A program made the position numbers and the translations under genes. Below are positions 1 through 6,931 of a stretch of DNA of 11,832 nucleotides, piece after piece. This stretch comes from Enterobacteriaceae bacterium UBA2655 (GTDB taxonomy: Bacteria > Pseudomonadota > Gammaproteobacteria > Enterobacterales > Enterobacteriaceae), in assembly GCA_002359495.1 (NCBI GenBank), contig DENB01000055.1, forward strand, positions 441 to 12,272. Reading direction: 5' to 3'. Positions within the stretch are counted from its first letter, which is position 1. Each line of letters starts with the position of its first letter. Under the pieces are notes generated by a model. That model was not told the DNA's origin, did no database searches, and saw only the letters and a list, made by a program, of their open reading frames with translations.

Positions 1-2421
1 CAGGCGGATATCGCGCGCTGGGGCAAATCGCTGCGCCTGTGGCAGGATCGCTTCGCCCGCATCGCAGAGCGCGAGCAGGCGCTCGCCGCGCTGACGCAGC
101 AGGTTGCTCAGCAGCAACAACAGAGCGATCGTCAGCAACGGCAGATCGACGACAGCGCACAGCAGACGCAGCCGCTGCAACAGGCGGAACAGCAGGCGCT
201 GCAGGCTGTTCGCCAGGCGGAGCAGGCCCTCAGCGCGCTGGAACAGCAGCATGCCGGCGAGACGCTGCGCCAGCAGATCGCCGCGCTGAACGCCGCCCGT
301 CCGGCGCGTCAGCAGCTGACGCTGATCCTCTCCCGTTGGCAGCCGTTGCGGCAGCAGCTGACGACGCGCCAGCAGCGTCATACGGCGCAAGAGCAGGCGC
401 GCCAGCAGATGGAGGCGGACCTGGCCGCCCTGCGCCAGCGCTACAAGGCGGAGCAACAGCAGTTCCAGGATGTGGAAAAAATCTGCGCGCTTGAGCAGCA
501 GATCGCCAGCCTGGCGGAACATCGCGCCCGGCTGGCGCCGCATCAGCCCTGCCCGCTCTGCGGCTCCTGCAGCCATCCGGCGATCGAGCAATACAGCCAG
601 CTGCAGCCGAGCGACAACCAGCGTCGACTGGCGGCACTTAAGCAGAGCGTGCGGGCGCTCTACGAGGATGGCACGGCGAAGCGCGAACAGCTGCGTCAGG
701 CTGAGCTGACGCAGCAGAATCTCGCGCAGGAAATCACCGAGCTGAACCAGCAGCTGGAAGTTCTGACCCAGCAATGGCAGGCAATTTACGGTGAGCTGGC
801 GCTCACCTTCCCCATCGGCGAGGCGGAGGCGCCGTCCCGCTGGCTCAACGAACAGGAGCAGCAGGAAACGCAGCTCCTCCAACTGTTACAGCAGCACGAG
901 GCGGCCGCCCGCCAGCTACAGCAGGCGAAAGATCGCTGGCAGCAGCATCAACAGGCCTGGCAGCAGCATCAGCAGGCGCTGCTGCTGACGCAGCAGCAGT
1001 TACAGAGCCAGCAGCAGAATCTTGAGGCGCTGCTTCAGCGCCAGCGGCAGGAACAGACGCAGCTGGAGACGCTGAACGGCACGCTGCGACAGGAGCTGGA
1101 GCAGCATCGCCTGACGCTTCCCGACGCGGCGGAACGCGACAGCTGGCTGGCCGCGCGCCAGAGCAGCTGGCAGCGCTGGCAGGAGAGCGAGCGCACGCTC
1201 GCTGAGTTGCAGCCGGAGCTGGCGCGCGCCGAAAGCCAGTGGCAAAACTTGCAGCAAACGCAGGAGAAACAGCAACAGCAGCTGAGCGAACTGCAACAGG
1301 CGCAGCAGCAACGGCAACAGCAAACGGCGAGCCTGCTGGCGCAGCGCCGCGCGCGCTTCGGCGAGCAATCGGTGCAGGCGGCGCGTCAGCAGACGCAGCA
1401 GCAGCTGACGCAGCAGGAGACGCAGCTGGCTGAACAGCTGGCGCGCTGGCAGCAGGCGCAAAGCGCCGCCAATACCCTGAACGGGCAGCATAATGCCCTG
1501 CGGGATCGCCAGCAGACGCTGACCCATCAGCTGACGGCGGCGCAGCAGGCATTCGCTCAGGCGCTGACGCGAAGCGATTTCGCCGACGAAGCCGCTTTCC
1601 AGGCGGCGCTGCTGGCGGAGCAGGAAGCGGAGGCGCTGCGCGATCAGCTGCGACAGCGCGACCAGCAACGAGAGCAGCAGCGGGCGCTCTGCGAGCAGAT
1701 CGGCCTGCGCGTCGCTGAACATCGTGGCGTCAGGCCGGACAATACGCCGGATGACGCGGACTGGCTGGATCGGCAGCTGGAACAGCTGCGTCTGCAGCTG
1801 CGTGAAAATGCGCGCCAACAGGGCGAAGCCCAGCAGCAATTGCAAAGCGACGCCGCACTGCGCCAGCAGCAGCAATCGCTAATGCAGCAGATCGCTGATG
1901 AGGCTCAGGCGCTGGAGCAGTGGAGTCGGTTAAACGATCTGGTGGGCTCCGCCAGCGGCGACAAGTTCCGCCGTTTCGCTCAGGGACTGACGCTGGATCA
2001 TCTGGTGTGGCTGGCGAACAAGCAGCTCGATCGGCTGCATGGCCGCTATCTGTTGCAGCGTAAAACCACGGATACGCTGGAGCTAGACGTGATGGATACC
2101 TGGCAGGCCGACGCCACGCGCGACACGCGCACCCTCTCCGGCGGCGAGAGTTTTCTGGTCAGCCTGGCGCTGGCGCTGGCGCTCTCCGACCTGGTCAGCC
2201 ATAAAACCCGCATCGAGTCGCTGTTTCTGGATGAAGGCTTCGGCACGCTGGACGCCGAGACGCTGGACGCGGCGCTCGATGCGCTGGACGCGCTCAACGC
2301 CAGCGGCAAAACCATCGGCGTCATCAGCCACGTGGAGGCGATGAAAGAGCGTATTCCGGTACAGATCAAGGTGCGGAAAATGAATGGACTGGGCTACAGC
2401 AAGCTGGAGCTGCCGGTCTGA
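1..2421 (+). CDS. sbcC: SbcC, ATPase subunit of the SbcCD nuclease (5'-truncated)
   Basis: The frame is open from base 1 to a TGA at 2419-2421, giving 806 residues; E. coli SbcC has about 1048, so the N-terminal ATPase lobe with Walker A is missing off the left edge. SbcC is the Rad50-like partner of SbcD; the complex cleaves DNA hairpins and processes blocked double-strand ends. Visible in order (window numbering): a long Gln-rich coiled coil, the zinc-hook CPLCGS (Cys184 and Cys187) that dimerises two coils, the returning coil, the ABC signature LSGGES (about 712-717), Walker B with D-loop LFLDEGFGTLD (about 741-751) and the H-loop VISHVEAM. The returning coil is extreme in glutamine, mostly CAG codons (for example about 22 of 57 residues at 314-370). 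sbcD would be expected just upstream. No convincing terminator follows. Identification is near certain; only the 5' end is unknown. Confidence 0.97.
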   Translation, partial: QADIARWGKSLRLWQDRFARIAEREQALAALTQQVAQQQQQSDRQQRQIDDSAQQTQPLQQAEQQALQAVRQAEQALSALEQQHAGETLRQQIAALNAARPARQQLTLILSRWQPLRQQLTTRQQRHTAQEQARQQMEADLAALRQRYKAEQQQFQDVEKICALEQQIASLAEHRARLAPHQPCPLCGSCSHPAIEQYSQLQPSDNQRRLAALKQSVRALYEDGTAKREQLRQAELTQQNLAQEITELNQQLEVLTQQWQAIYGELALTFPIGEAEAPSRWLNEQEQQETQLLQLLQQHEAAARQLQQAKDRWQQHQQAWQQHQQALLLTQQQLQSQQQNLEALLQRQRQEQTQLETLNGTLRQELEQHRLTLPDAAERDSWLAARQSSWQRWQESERTLAELQPELARAESQWQNLQQTQEKQQQQLSELQQAQQQRQQQTASLLAQRRARFGEQSVQAARQQTQQQLTQQETQLAEQLARWQQAQSAANTLNGQHNALRDRQQTLTHQLTAAQQAFAQALTRSDFADEAAFQAALLAEQEAEALRDQLRQRDQQREQQRALCEQIGLRVAEHRGVRPDNTPDDADWLDRQLEQLRLQLRENARQQGEAQQQLQSDAALRQQQQSLMQQIADEAQALEQWSRLNDLVGSASGDKFRRFAQGLTLDHLVWLANKQLDRLHGRYLLQRKTTDTLELDVMDTWQADATRDTRTLSGGESFLVSLALALALSDLVSHKTRIESLFLDEGFGTLDAETLDAALDALDALNASGKTIGVISHVEAMKERIPVQIKVRKMNGLGYSKLELPV

Positions 2422-2535
2422 GAAAACGGGCGCTCTCCATAACGCCTGTCGGATTTATGCCATAGCGTAAATCGAACGGGTCTGTAGACTATTGGCAATG
2501 CGCAAAACAACTTCAGGATCGGGAAGGTCACATCA

Positions 2536-2958
2536 ATGCATTCAGCCAACAGATTAGCCAGATTTTTGCTGCCGTCCGCCATACTGTTTTTAGCGGTCTC
2601 CTGCGTTAATCATCAGGAAACAGCGCAGTCTGCGTCTGACAACCTGTGCGACCCGGCAAAGCCGGGCACCGCAGCATCCTGCAAATGGGCTAATGAGATG
2701 CAGCAAAAACTCAACGCGTCCTTTACCGATGCCCATCGCTATTCCGGGCAGCGCTGCCGCGTCACGCTGCTCTGGAGCCAGCCGGGACGCTTCGCCGTGA
2801 TACGGGCGGAAGGCGACGAGCCGCTCTGCCTGCGCGCCTGGCAGCTGGTCGGCGGAACCTCCGCGCTTCCGGCTCCGCCCAATCCGCAGCAGCCCGCCTG
2901 GTTTGAATTCGCGCCGGCTACGCCGCAGGCCCCTCCTGCCGCCACTGGCGCGGGCTGA
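2536..2958 (+). CDS. Small exported protein with a TolA domain III-like fold
   Basis: 140 residues. ATG at 2536 has a Shine-Dalgarno GGAAGG (2522-2527) 8 nt upstream. The N-terminus is a signal peptide: basic start, hydrophobic residues 10-22, then Cys23. LAVSC resembles a lipobox but has Ala at -3, so lipidation is uncertain. Residues about 50-127 follow the C-terminal domain of TolA: an Ala/Lys/Asn helix, YSGQRC (69-74), a beta strand, EGDEPLC (92-98), a helix, LPAPP (111-115) and WFEF. Cys74 and Cys98 fall where TolA domain III has its disulfide; Cys38 and Cys49 are extra and might form another. The TolA membrane anchor and long helical domain II are absent. TolA domain III binds TolB, some colicins and the g3p of filamentous phage. 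The real role is unknown. The last 13 codons overlap the convergent AraC-family gene and encode a low-complexity Pro/Ala/Gly tail. Confidence 0.8.
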   Translation: MHSANRLARFLLPSAILFLAVSCVNHQETAQSASDNLCDPAKPGTAASCKWANEMQQKLNASFTDAHRYSGQRCRVTLLWSQPGRFAVIRAEGDEPLCLRAWQLVGGTSALPAPPNPQQPAWFEFAPATPQAPPAATGAG

Positions 2959-3979
2959 TGCCGAACCAGCGGCGAAAGGCGCGGGAAAAGGCGCTGACTT
3001 CTGAATAGCCCAGCAGCAACGCCATCTCGGAAATCGACAGCTGCTTCTGCTGCAAATAGTGCGTCGCCATCTCGCAGCGTACGTTATCCACCAGCGCGCT
3101 GAAGCTTATCCCCTCTTCCCGCAGGCGGCGCTGAAGCGACCAGCTCGATAATCCCATCTTCTCCGCCACCTCTTCCAGCGCAGGTTCCCCCTGCATTAGC
3201 GAGAGATGCACCTGCGAACGCGCCTGCTCCACCAGATTCTGCTGCGTGGCCGCGCTGTTAAGACGGCGAATGGCGTCCTGCATCACGGTCAGCAGAACGG
3301 GATCGCTCTCCGGCATGGCGCGCAGCAGGTCACGCTTCGGGATGATTAACGAATTGAAAGGTTGATCGAACCAGACCGGCGCATCGAACACCTTGCAGTG
3401 GTCATGCCATTGTTCAGGACGCGGATGTTCGAAGTGAACCTCGCGCGGCGCCCAGCGCTTGCCGGCGACGTGCCGGATCAGGTTGAGAAACATGCCCAGC
3501 GTCAGCTCGGCATCCTGGCGGCGTAACAGGATCGCGCCGTGGCGAACCTGGTAATCCAGGCGCCAGCAGTCGCCTTTGTCCACCAGTCGGGTCAGGGTAT
3601 CGTGCTGATGCCAGGGAAAGGCGTTCACCACATTGTGCAGCGCCTGCTCCAGCGTGCCGGAACAAAGTCCGATATAGCCGATCAGCCCCAGTGATTGTGG
3701 TTTGAACTGCCTGCCGTAGTGCAAACCGAAATTATCGAAGCCGGAATGGCGCGCCGCCTCCTCCATGACGCGGCAATAGTTCACCAACCCGAGGCTCAGC
3801 GTCGGGCTGGCAAGCTGTTCAGGATCGATGCCGCTAATGCCGAAGATGCGATCGACGTCGCCGCCTTTGGCGTCGATAAAATCGCCTAAACCGGTGGCCG
3901 CTGCGGCCAGCACGCCGCGATTGCCGGCGGCGGCGGATACTGAGGCCACGGCGTCGGGCTGTCTCATCATCATATTCAT
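2918..3979 (-). CDS. AraC-family transcriptional regulator (arabinose-binding-type N-terminal domain)
   Basis: 353 residues from ATG at 3979-3977. I chose this start because GAGG lies 5 nt upstream and the usual domain begins soon after; an in-frame extension to 4234 is low-complexity and lacks family character. Residues about 20-210 look like the effector domain of the OruR-type AraC branch (Pfam Arabinose_bd family), including NYCRVMEEA and QSLGLIGYIGLCSGTL. Residues about 267-350 hold the two helix-turn-helix motifs: LEEVAEKMGLSSWSLQRRL and ISEMALLLGYSEVSAFSRAFRRW, ending in the typical FGISPRQWR. It lies downstream of the kinase on the same strand, 148 bp away, and could be co-transcribed with it or have its own promoter. 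By position it is the likely controller of the kinase and permease genes. The stop TAG at 2920-2918 lies inside the convergent TolA-like gene. The effector is unknown. Confidence 0.93.
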   Translation of the reverse strand: MNMMMRQPDAVASVSAAAGNRGVLAAAATGLGDFIDAKGGDVDRIFGISGIDPEQLASPTLSLGLVNYCRVMEEAARHSGFDNFGLHYGRQFKPQSLGLIGYIGLCSGTLEQALHNVVNAFPWHQHDTLTRLVDKGDCWRLDYQVRHGAILLRRQDAELTLGMFLNLIRHVAGKRWAPREVHFEHPRPEQWHDHCKVFDAPVWFDQPFNSLIIPKRDLLRAMPESDPVLLTVMQDAIRRLNSAATQQNLVEQARSQVHLSLMQGEPALEEVAEKMGLSSWSLQRRLREEGISFSALVDNVRCEMATHYLQQKQLSISEMALLLGYSEVSAFSRAFRRWFGISPRQWRQEGPAA

Positions 3980-4010
3980 GGTCGCCTCACTGGATGCGCT
4001 ACGGGAGGAA

Positions 4011-4022
4011 GATAAGCTTATC
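4011..4022. promoter_or_regulatory. Perfect 12-bp palindrome upstream of the AraC-family gene
   Basis: GATAAGCTTATC is an exact palindrome 32 bp upstream of the AraC-family start codon. It could be an operator or part of the promoter. No convincing -35/-10 pair was found around it, and a single 12-mer palindrome may be chance. Confidence 0.3.
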
Positions 4023-4099
4023 CAGCAATTTCCGTACCAAGCCGCAGAGACGAGAAATTCCTCTCCTGCCCCGCCGCGCGACGATGACAAGCACCGCGA

Positions 4100-4115
4100 G
4101 GGCGCAGCCGCGCCC
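4100..4115 (-). other. GC-rich hairpin between kinase and AraC-family gene
   Basis: GGGCGC (4100-4105), loop AGCC and GCGCCC (4110-4115) form a perfect 6-bp stem 12 nt past the kinase stop codon. No T tract follows in the minus direction (TCGCGGTGC), so it is not a standard intrinsic terminator. It could stabilise the kinase mRNA 3' end or act as a pause site. Confidence 0.35.
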
Positions 4116-4127
4116 GGCGCTGGTGCG

Positions 4128-5132
4128 TCAGGCACCGATCGGCAGCTGCTGCGTCTCCAGGTAGCGGCGGCAGAGGCGCACCGAATGATCGGCCCAGCGC
4201 GGTCCGAGGCTGCGCGCCATTTCGGTTTCCGCATGGGAGCCGACCCAGGCGGTAAGCTGAATGCGGCGCTGGATCAGCAGCGTCGGCACCTGCGCCATCT
4301 CTTCATCGCTGATATGCGCCACCTGCTCGTAGCCGCGGATCCAGTGATCGACCCACTCCGCCGCGCGCGGATGATGCTCGACGAAGCTGATCGCCGCCGC
4401 CAGATCGTGCAGATACCAGCCGAAGCCGCAGTCGTCGAAATCGATCACCCGCGTTTCGCCCCGGTGCAGCAGCAGGTTGGTCAGACGCAAATCGGCGTGA
4501 ATCAGGCCGTAGCGATCTTCGCCTTTGCCGAATGTCGCCAGCTCCTGGCCGATACGGGCGATCGCCTCCTCAACGATTGCATGATCGGCCGGATCGAGGT
4601 TAGGCGCGTCCTGCCAGCGTCCCCAATGGCTCTGATCGCTGACCATAGTGTGATGATCCCAGATAATGCGCTGAAAACCGGCAGGCTTTCGCCATGCCTT
4701 GCTGTGCTGATGCAGGCGCGCGGTGATATGGCCCAGCTGTTGGAAAGCAGCGGGATCGACCTCGGTGGTCGGCATTTCGCCGTCAATCCAGTGGAACAGC
4801 ACCGCATGCCGCGTCGTTCCGTCCGCTAACGGCAGCGTCTGCACCTTTTCGCCCTCGCGGTCCTGCACCGCCTCCGGCACCACGATGCCGGTCTCGCGCA
4901 GCGCCTCCAACCAGTGCAGCTCGCTGAGAATATCCGCTTTCTGATGATAGCCGCCGCGGTGCAGGCGCAGGGCGTACTTTTTGCCCGCCGCCCGCAGCAG
5001 AAAGGTGGCGTTTTCCGAACGGCACAGCAGGCTCAGTTCGCCCTGCAGCGCGGCCGGATAGCGCGCCAGCGCCCGCTGCGCCAGCACAGTCAGTTCAGCG
5101 TCGTTCAGCGTGTCGTATTGTTTAGCGCTCAT
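4128..5132 (-). CDS. APH-fold small-molecule kinase, possible amino alcohol kinase
   Basis: 334 residues; ATG at 5132-5130 with GGAG about 9 nt upstream. It belongs to the aminoglycoside/choline/homoserine kinase (APH, Pfam PF01636) fold. The catalytic loop is HADLRLTN (His212, Asp214, Asn219) and the metal-binding motif is DFDD (231-234), followed by GFGWYLHDLA; the N-lobe has ENATFLL (40-46) and YALRLHR (53-59). It should transfer ATP phosphate to a small hydroxyl or amine substrate in the cytoplasm. It is transcribed divergently from an ethanolamine-type permease, with the AraC-family gene downstream on its own strand. Amino alcohol kinases acting on ethanolamine and 1-aminopropan-2-ol, paired with a phospho-lyase, are known biochemically from Erwinia, so such a substrate is plausible but inferred. 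Hydroxylysine or homoserine-like substrates are alternatives; resistance to aminoglycosides is unlikely from this context. Confidence 0.85.
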   Translation of the reverse strand: MSAKQYDTLNDAELTVLAQRALARYPAALQGELSLLCRSENATFLLRAAGKKYALRLHRGGYHQKADILSELHWLEALRETGIVVPEAVQDREGEKVQTLPLADGTTRHAVLFHWIDGEMPTTEVDPAAFQQLGHITARLHQHSKAWRKPAGFQRIIWDHHTMVSDQSHWGRWQDAPNLDPADHAIVEEAIARIGQELATFGKGEDRYGLIHADLRLTNLLLHRGETRVIDFDDCGFGWYLHDLAAAISFVEHHPRAAEWVDHWIRGYEQVAHISDEEMAQVPTLLIQRRIQLTAWVGSHAETEMARSLGPRWADHSVRLCRRYLETQQLPIGA

Positions 5133-5192
5133 GGTTCATGCTCCGGTGATGACAACAGGGTTATCAGCATGGAATGCGCGCCGCCGATCCGC

Positions 5193-5376
5193 TTGACCTC
5201 AGGCGACCCAAAATTGACCGCAGCGCGCAACGGGCGCGTTTCCCGGCGCAAGGTTGACCTCGGAAGACAAAACTCACTGCGCCCGCGTCAAGTTTTCCCG
5301 ACGAAAGTGGCGGCATTATCCCCTTTACTGTAGCGCAAACGATTACGGGGCGCGGTTCCGGCCCTGCACTGTCAAA
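5193..5376. promoter_or_regulatory. Repeated TTGACC elements in the kinase/permease divergent region
   Basis: TTGACC occurs on the plus strand at 5193-5198, 5214-5219 and 5254-5259. The complementary GTCAA occurs at 5287-5291 and 5371-5375. The first two are 21 bp apart and the next 40 bp away, close to two and four helical turns, a geometry like tandem half-sites of AraC-family proteins. Two copies share a longer core, TTGACCTC followed by GG. The gap (5133-5395) has no gene I can support. I could not assign clear -35/-10 boxes for either divergent gene. Confidence 0.45.
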
Positions 5377-5395
5377 TCATCACGGGGATGAAACT

Positions 5396-6763
5396 ATGAC
5401 GAGCACGTTAAAACCCACGTTGGGCACTCTGCATCTCTGGGGGATCGCGGTTGGCCTGGTGATTTCCGGGGAATATTTCGGCTGGAGTTACGGCTGGGGC
5501 GTGGCGGGCACGCTCGGCTTTCTCATCACCACCGCGCTGATCGCCACCATGTATACCTGTTTTATCTTTAGCTTTACCGAGCTGACTACCGCAATACCGC
5601 ACGCCGGCGGCCCTTTCGCCTACAGCCGTCGCGCCTTCGGCGAAACCGGCGGCCTGATCGCCGGTATGGCGACGTTGATCGAATTCGTTTTCGCCCCGCC
5701 AGCGATCGCCATGGCGATCGGCGCCTACCTTAACGTGCAGTTTCCGGCACTCAATCCCAAAACCGCGGCGGTGGGCGCTTACCTGCTGTTTATGACCCTG
5801 AATATCCTCGGCGTGAAGCTGGCGGCGATGTTCGAACTGGTGGTGACGGTGCTGGCGGTGGCGGAGCTGCTGGTGTTTATGGGCGTGGTGTCGCCGGGCT
5901 TCAGCCTGGCCAACTTCGTCGCCAACGGCTGGGCGGGCAGCGACAGCTTCGGCCTGCCGGCGCTTTCCGGCATTTTCGCCGCCATTCCCTTCGCTATCTG
6001 GTTTTTCCTGGCGATTGAGGGAGCGGCGATGGCGGCCGAAGAGGCGAAAGATCCGAAGCGCACCATTCCCAAAGCCTATATCACCGGCATCATTACCCTG
6101 GTGGTGCTGGCGATCGGCGTAATGCTGCTGGCGGGCGGCGCGGGCGACTGGCGCACGCTGTCGGATATTAACGATCCGCTGCCGCAGGCGATGAAAATGA
6201 TCGTCGGCGAAAATTCCAGGTGGATGCATATGTTGGTCTGGATCGGCCTGTTCGGACTGATCGCCAGCTTTCACGGCATCATTCTCGGCTATTCGCGCCA
6301 GTTTTTCGCGCTGGCCCGCGCCGGCTACCTGCCGCAAAGCCTGGCGAAGCTGTCGCGCTTTCATACGCCGCATCGCGCCATTCTGGTCGGCGGCGTAATC
6401 GGCATCGCCGCGATTTTCAGCGACGGCTGGATTAATCTGCAGGGTATGAGCCTGACCGCCGCGATGATCACCATGGCGGTATTCGGCGCCATCGTGATGT
6501 ATATGATGAGCATGCTGAGCCTGTTTAAGCTGCGCCGCAGCGCACCTGGCCTGGCGCGCAGTTTCCGCGCGCCAGGCTATCCGGTGGTGCCCGGCATCGC
6601 CCTGCTGCTGGCGCTGGTCTGTCTGATCGCCATGCTCTGGTTCAACCCGCTGATCGGCGCGCTGTTCGTCACGATGATGGCGGCCGGCTACCTCTACTTT
6701 CTTGTCACCAAGTCGCAGCGCGACAGCGCGCCGCAGGACGGCATGTTGTCAGGACGGGGATAA
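5396..6763 (+). CDS. eat: Ethanolamine permease-type APC transporter
   Basis: 455 residues; ATG at 5396 with GGGGA (5384-5388) 7 nt upstream. This is an inner-membrane transporter of the amino acid-polyamine-organocation superfamily with about twelve hydrophobic segments. The opening LWGIAVGLVISGEYFGWSYGW is characteristic of the ethanolamine permease group (TIGR00908-like), as are FAYSRRAFGETGG and the AMAAEEAKDPKRTIPKAYI loop after the sixth helix. Expected role: proton-coupled uptake of ethanolamine or a similar amino alcohol. In pseudomonads such permeases sit with eutBC ammonia-lyase genes; here the neighbours are instead a kinase and an AraC-family regulator. Transcription is divergent from the kinase across a 263-bp repeat-bearing region, and a GC-rich hairpin follows. 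Family assignment is firm; the substrate is inferred. Confidence 0.9.
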   Translation: MTSTLKPTLGTLHLWGIAVGLVISGEYFGWSYGWGVAGTLGFLITTALIATMYTCFIFSFTELTTAIPHAGGPFAYSRRAFGETGGLIAGMATLIEFVFAPPAIAMAIGAYLNVQFPALNPKTAAVGAYLLFMTLNILGVKLAAMFELVVTVLAVAELLVFMGVVSPGFSLANFVANGWAGSDSFGLPALSGIFAAIPFAIWFFLAIEGAAMAAEEAKDPKRTIPKAYITGIITLVVLAIGVMLLAGGAGDWRTLSDINDPLPQAMKMIVGENSRWMHMLVWIGLFGLIASFHGIILGYSRQFFALARAGYLPQSLAKLSRFHTPHRAILVGGVIGIAAIFSDGWINLQGMSLTAAMITMAVFGAIVMYMMSMLSLFKLRRSAPGLARSFRAPGYPVVPGIALLLALVCLIAMLWFNPLIGALFVTMMAAGYLYFLVTKSQRDSAPQDGMLSGRG

Positions 6764-6770
6764 CCTCACC

Positions 6771-6794
6771 GCCCCCGGTCGCCGCGCCGGGGGC
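6771..6794 (+). terminator. Terminator-like hairpin after the permease gene
   Basis: GCCCCCGG (6771-6778) pairs perfectly with CCGGGGGC (6787-6794) across an 8-nt loop, starting 8 nt past the permease stop codon. The downstream tract (GCTTCATCACG) is poor in T, so termination may be weak or Rho-assisted. Confidence 0.6.
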
Positions 6795-6849
6795 GCTTCA
6801 TCACGCCGCCTTTCCGCTCTTGTCCCGCCTGGCTCCGATGCTAAACACC

Positions 6850-6878
6850 ATGAAACCGCAGCGATGTTTCGCTATCAT
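6850..6878 (+). promoter_or_regulatory. Candidate sigma-70 promoter for rdgC
   Basis: A -10-like TATCAT (6873-6878, 5 of 6) is preceded at 17 bp by ATGAAA (6850-6855, 4 of 6 to TTGACA), placing the transcript start about 45 nt upstream of rdgC. The -35 match is mediocre and the call is by eye. Confidence 0.4.
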
Positions 6879-6931
6879 GCGCGCGAAAATGTAGACTTGT
6901 GCCCCCAATCGCGCCCCGCATAGGAATAGTA

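Noticed and set aside
1261..1420. CAG/CAA-rich tract in sbcC as a microsatellite or CRISPR-like repeat
   Set aside because: The units are irregular, in frame and explained by Gln-rich coiled coil; there are no spacers or fixed repeat length.
230..1875. Long open frames antisense to sbcC (230-637, 845-1552 and 1000-1875 on the minus strand)
   Set aside because: They mirror the GC-rich CAG/CTG coding strand, give Leu/Gln/Arg- or Ala-rich low-complexity products and resemble no family; sbcC explains the region.
3980..4234. N-terminal extension of the AraC-family protein to 438 residues
   Set aside because: The extra 85 residues are Arg/Ser/Ala-rich, overlap the end of the kinase gene and lack a ribosome site; the ATG at 3979 has one.
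3828..4829. 333-codon plus-strand frame across the AraC-family gene start and the kinase gene
   Set aside because: It is antisense to two well-supported genes, its product has no domain pattern and it lacks a convincing start context.
5408..6373. 321-codon minus-strand frame opposite the permease
   Set aside because: The product is His/Arg/Gln-rich, as expected from the antisense of membrane-protein codons; the permease match is unambiguous.
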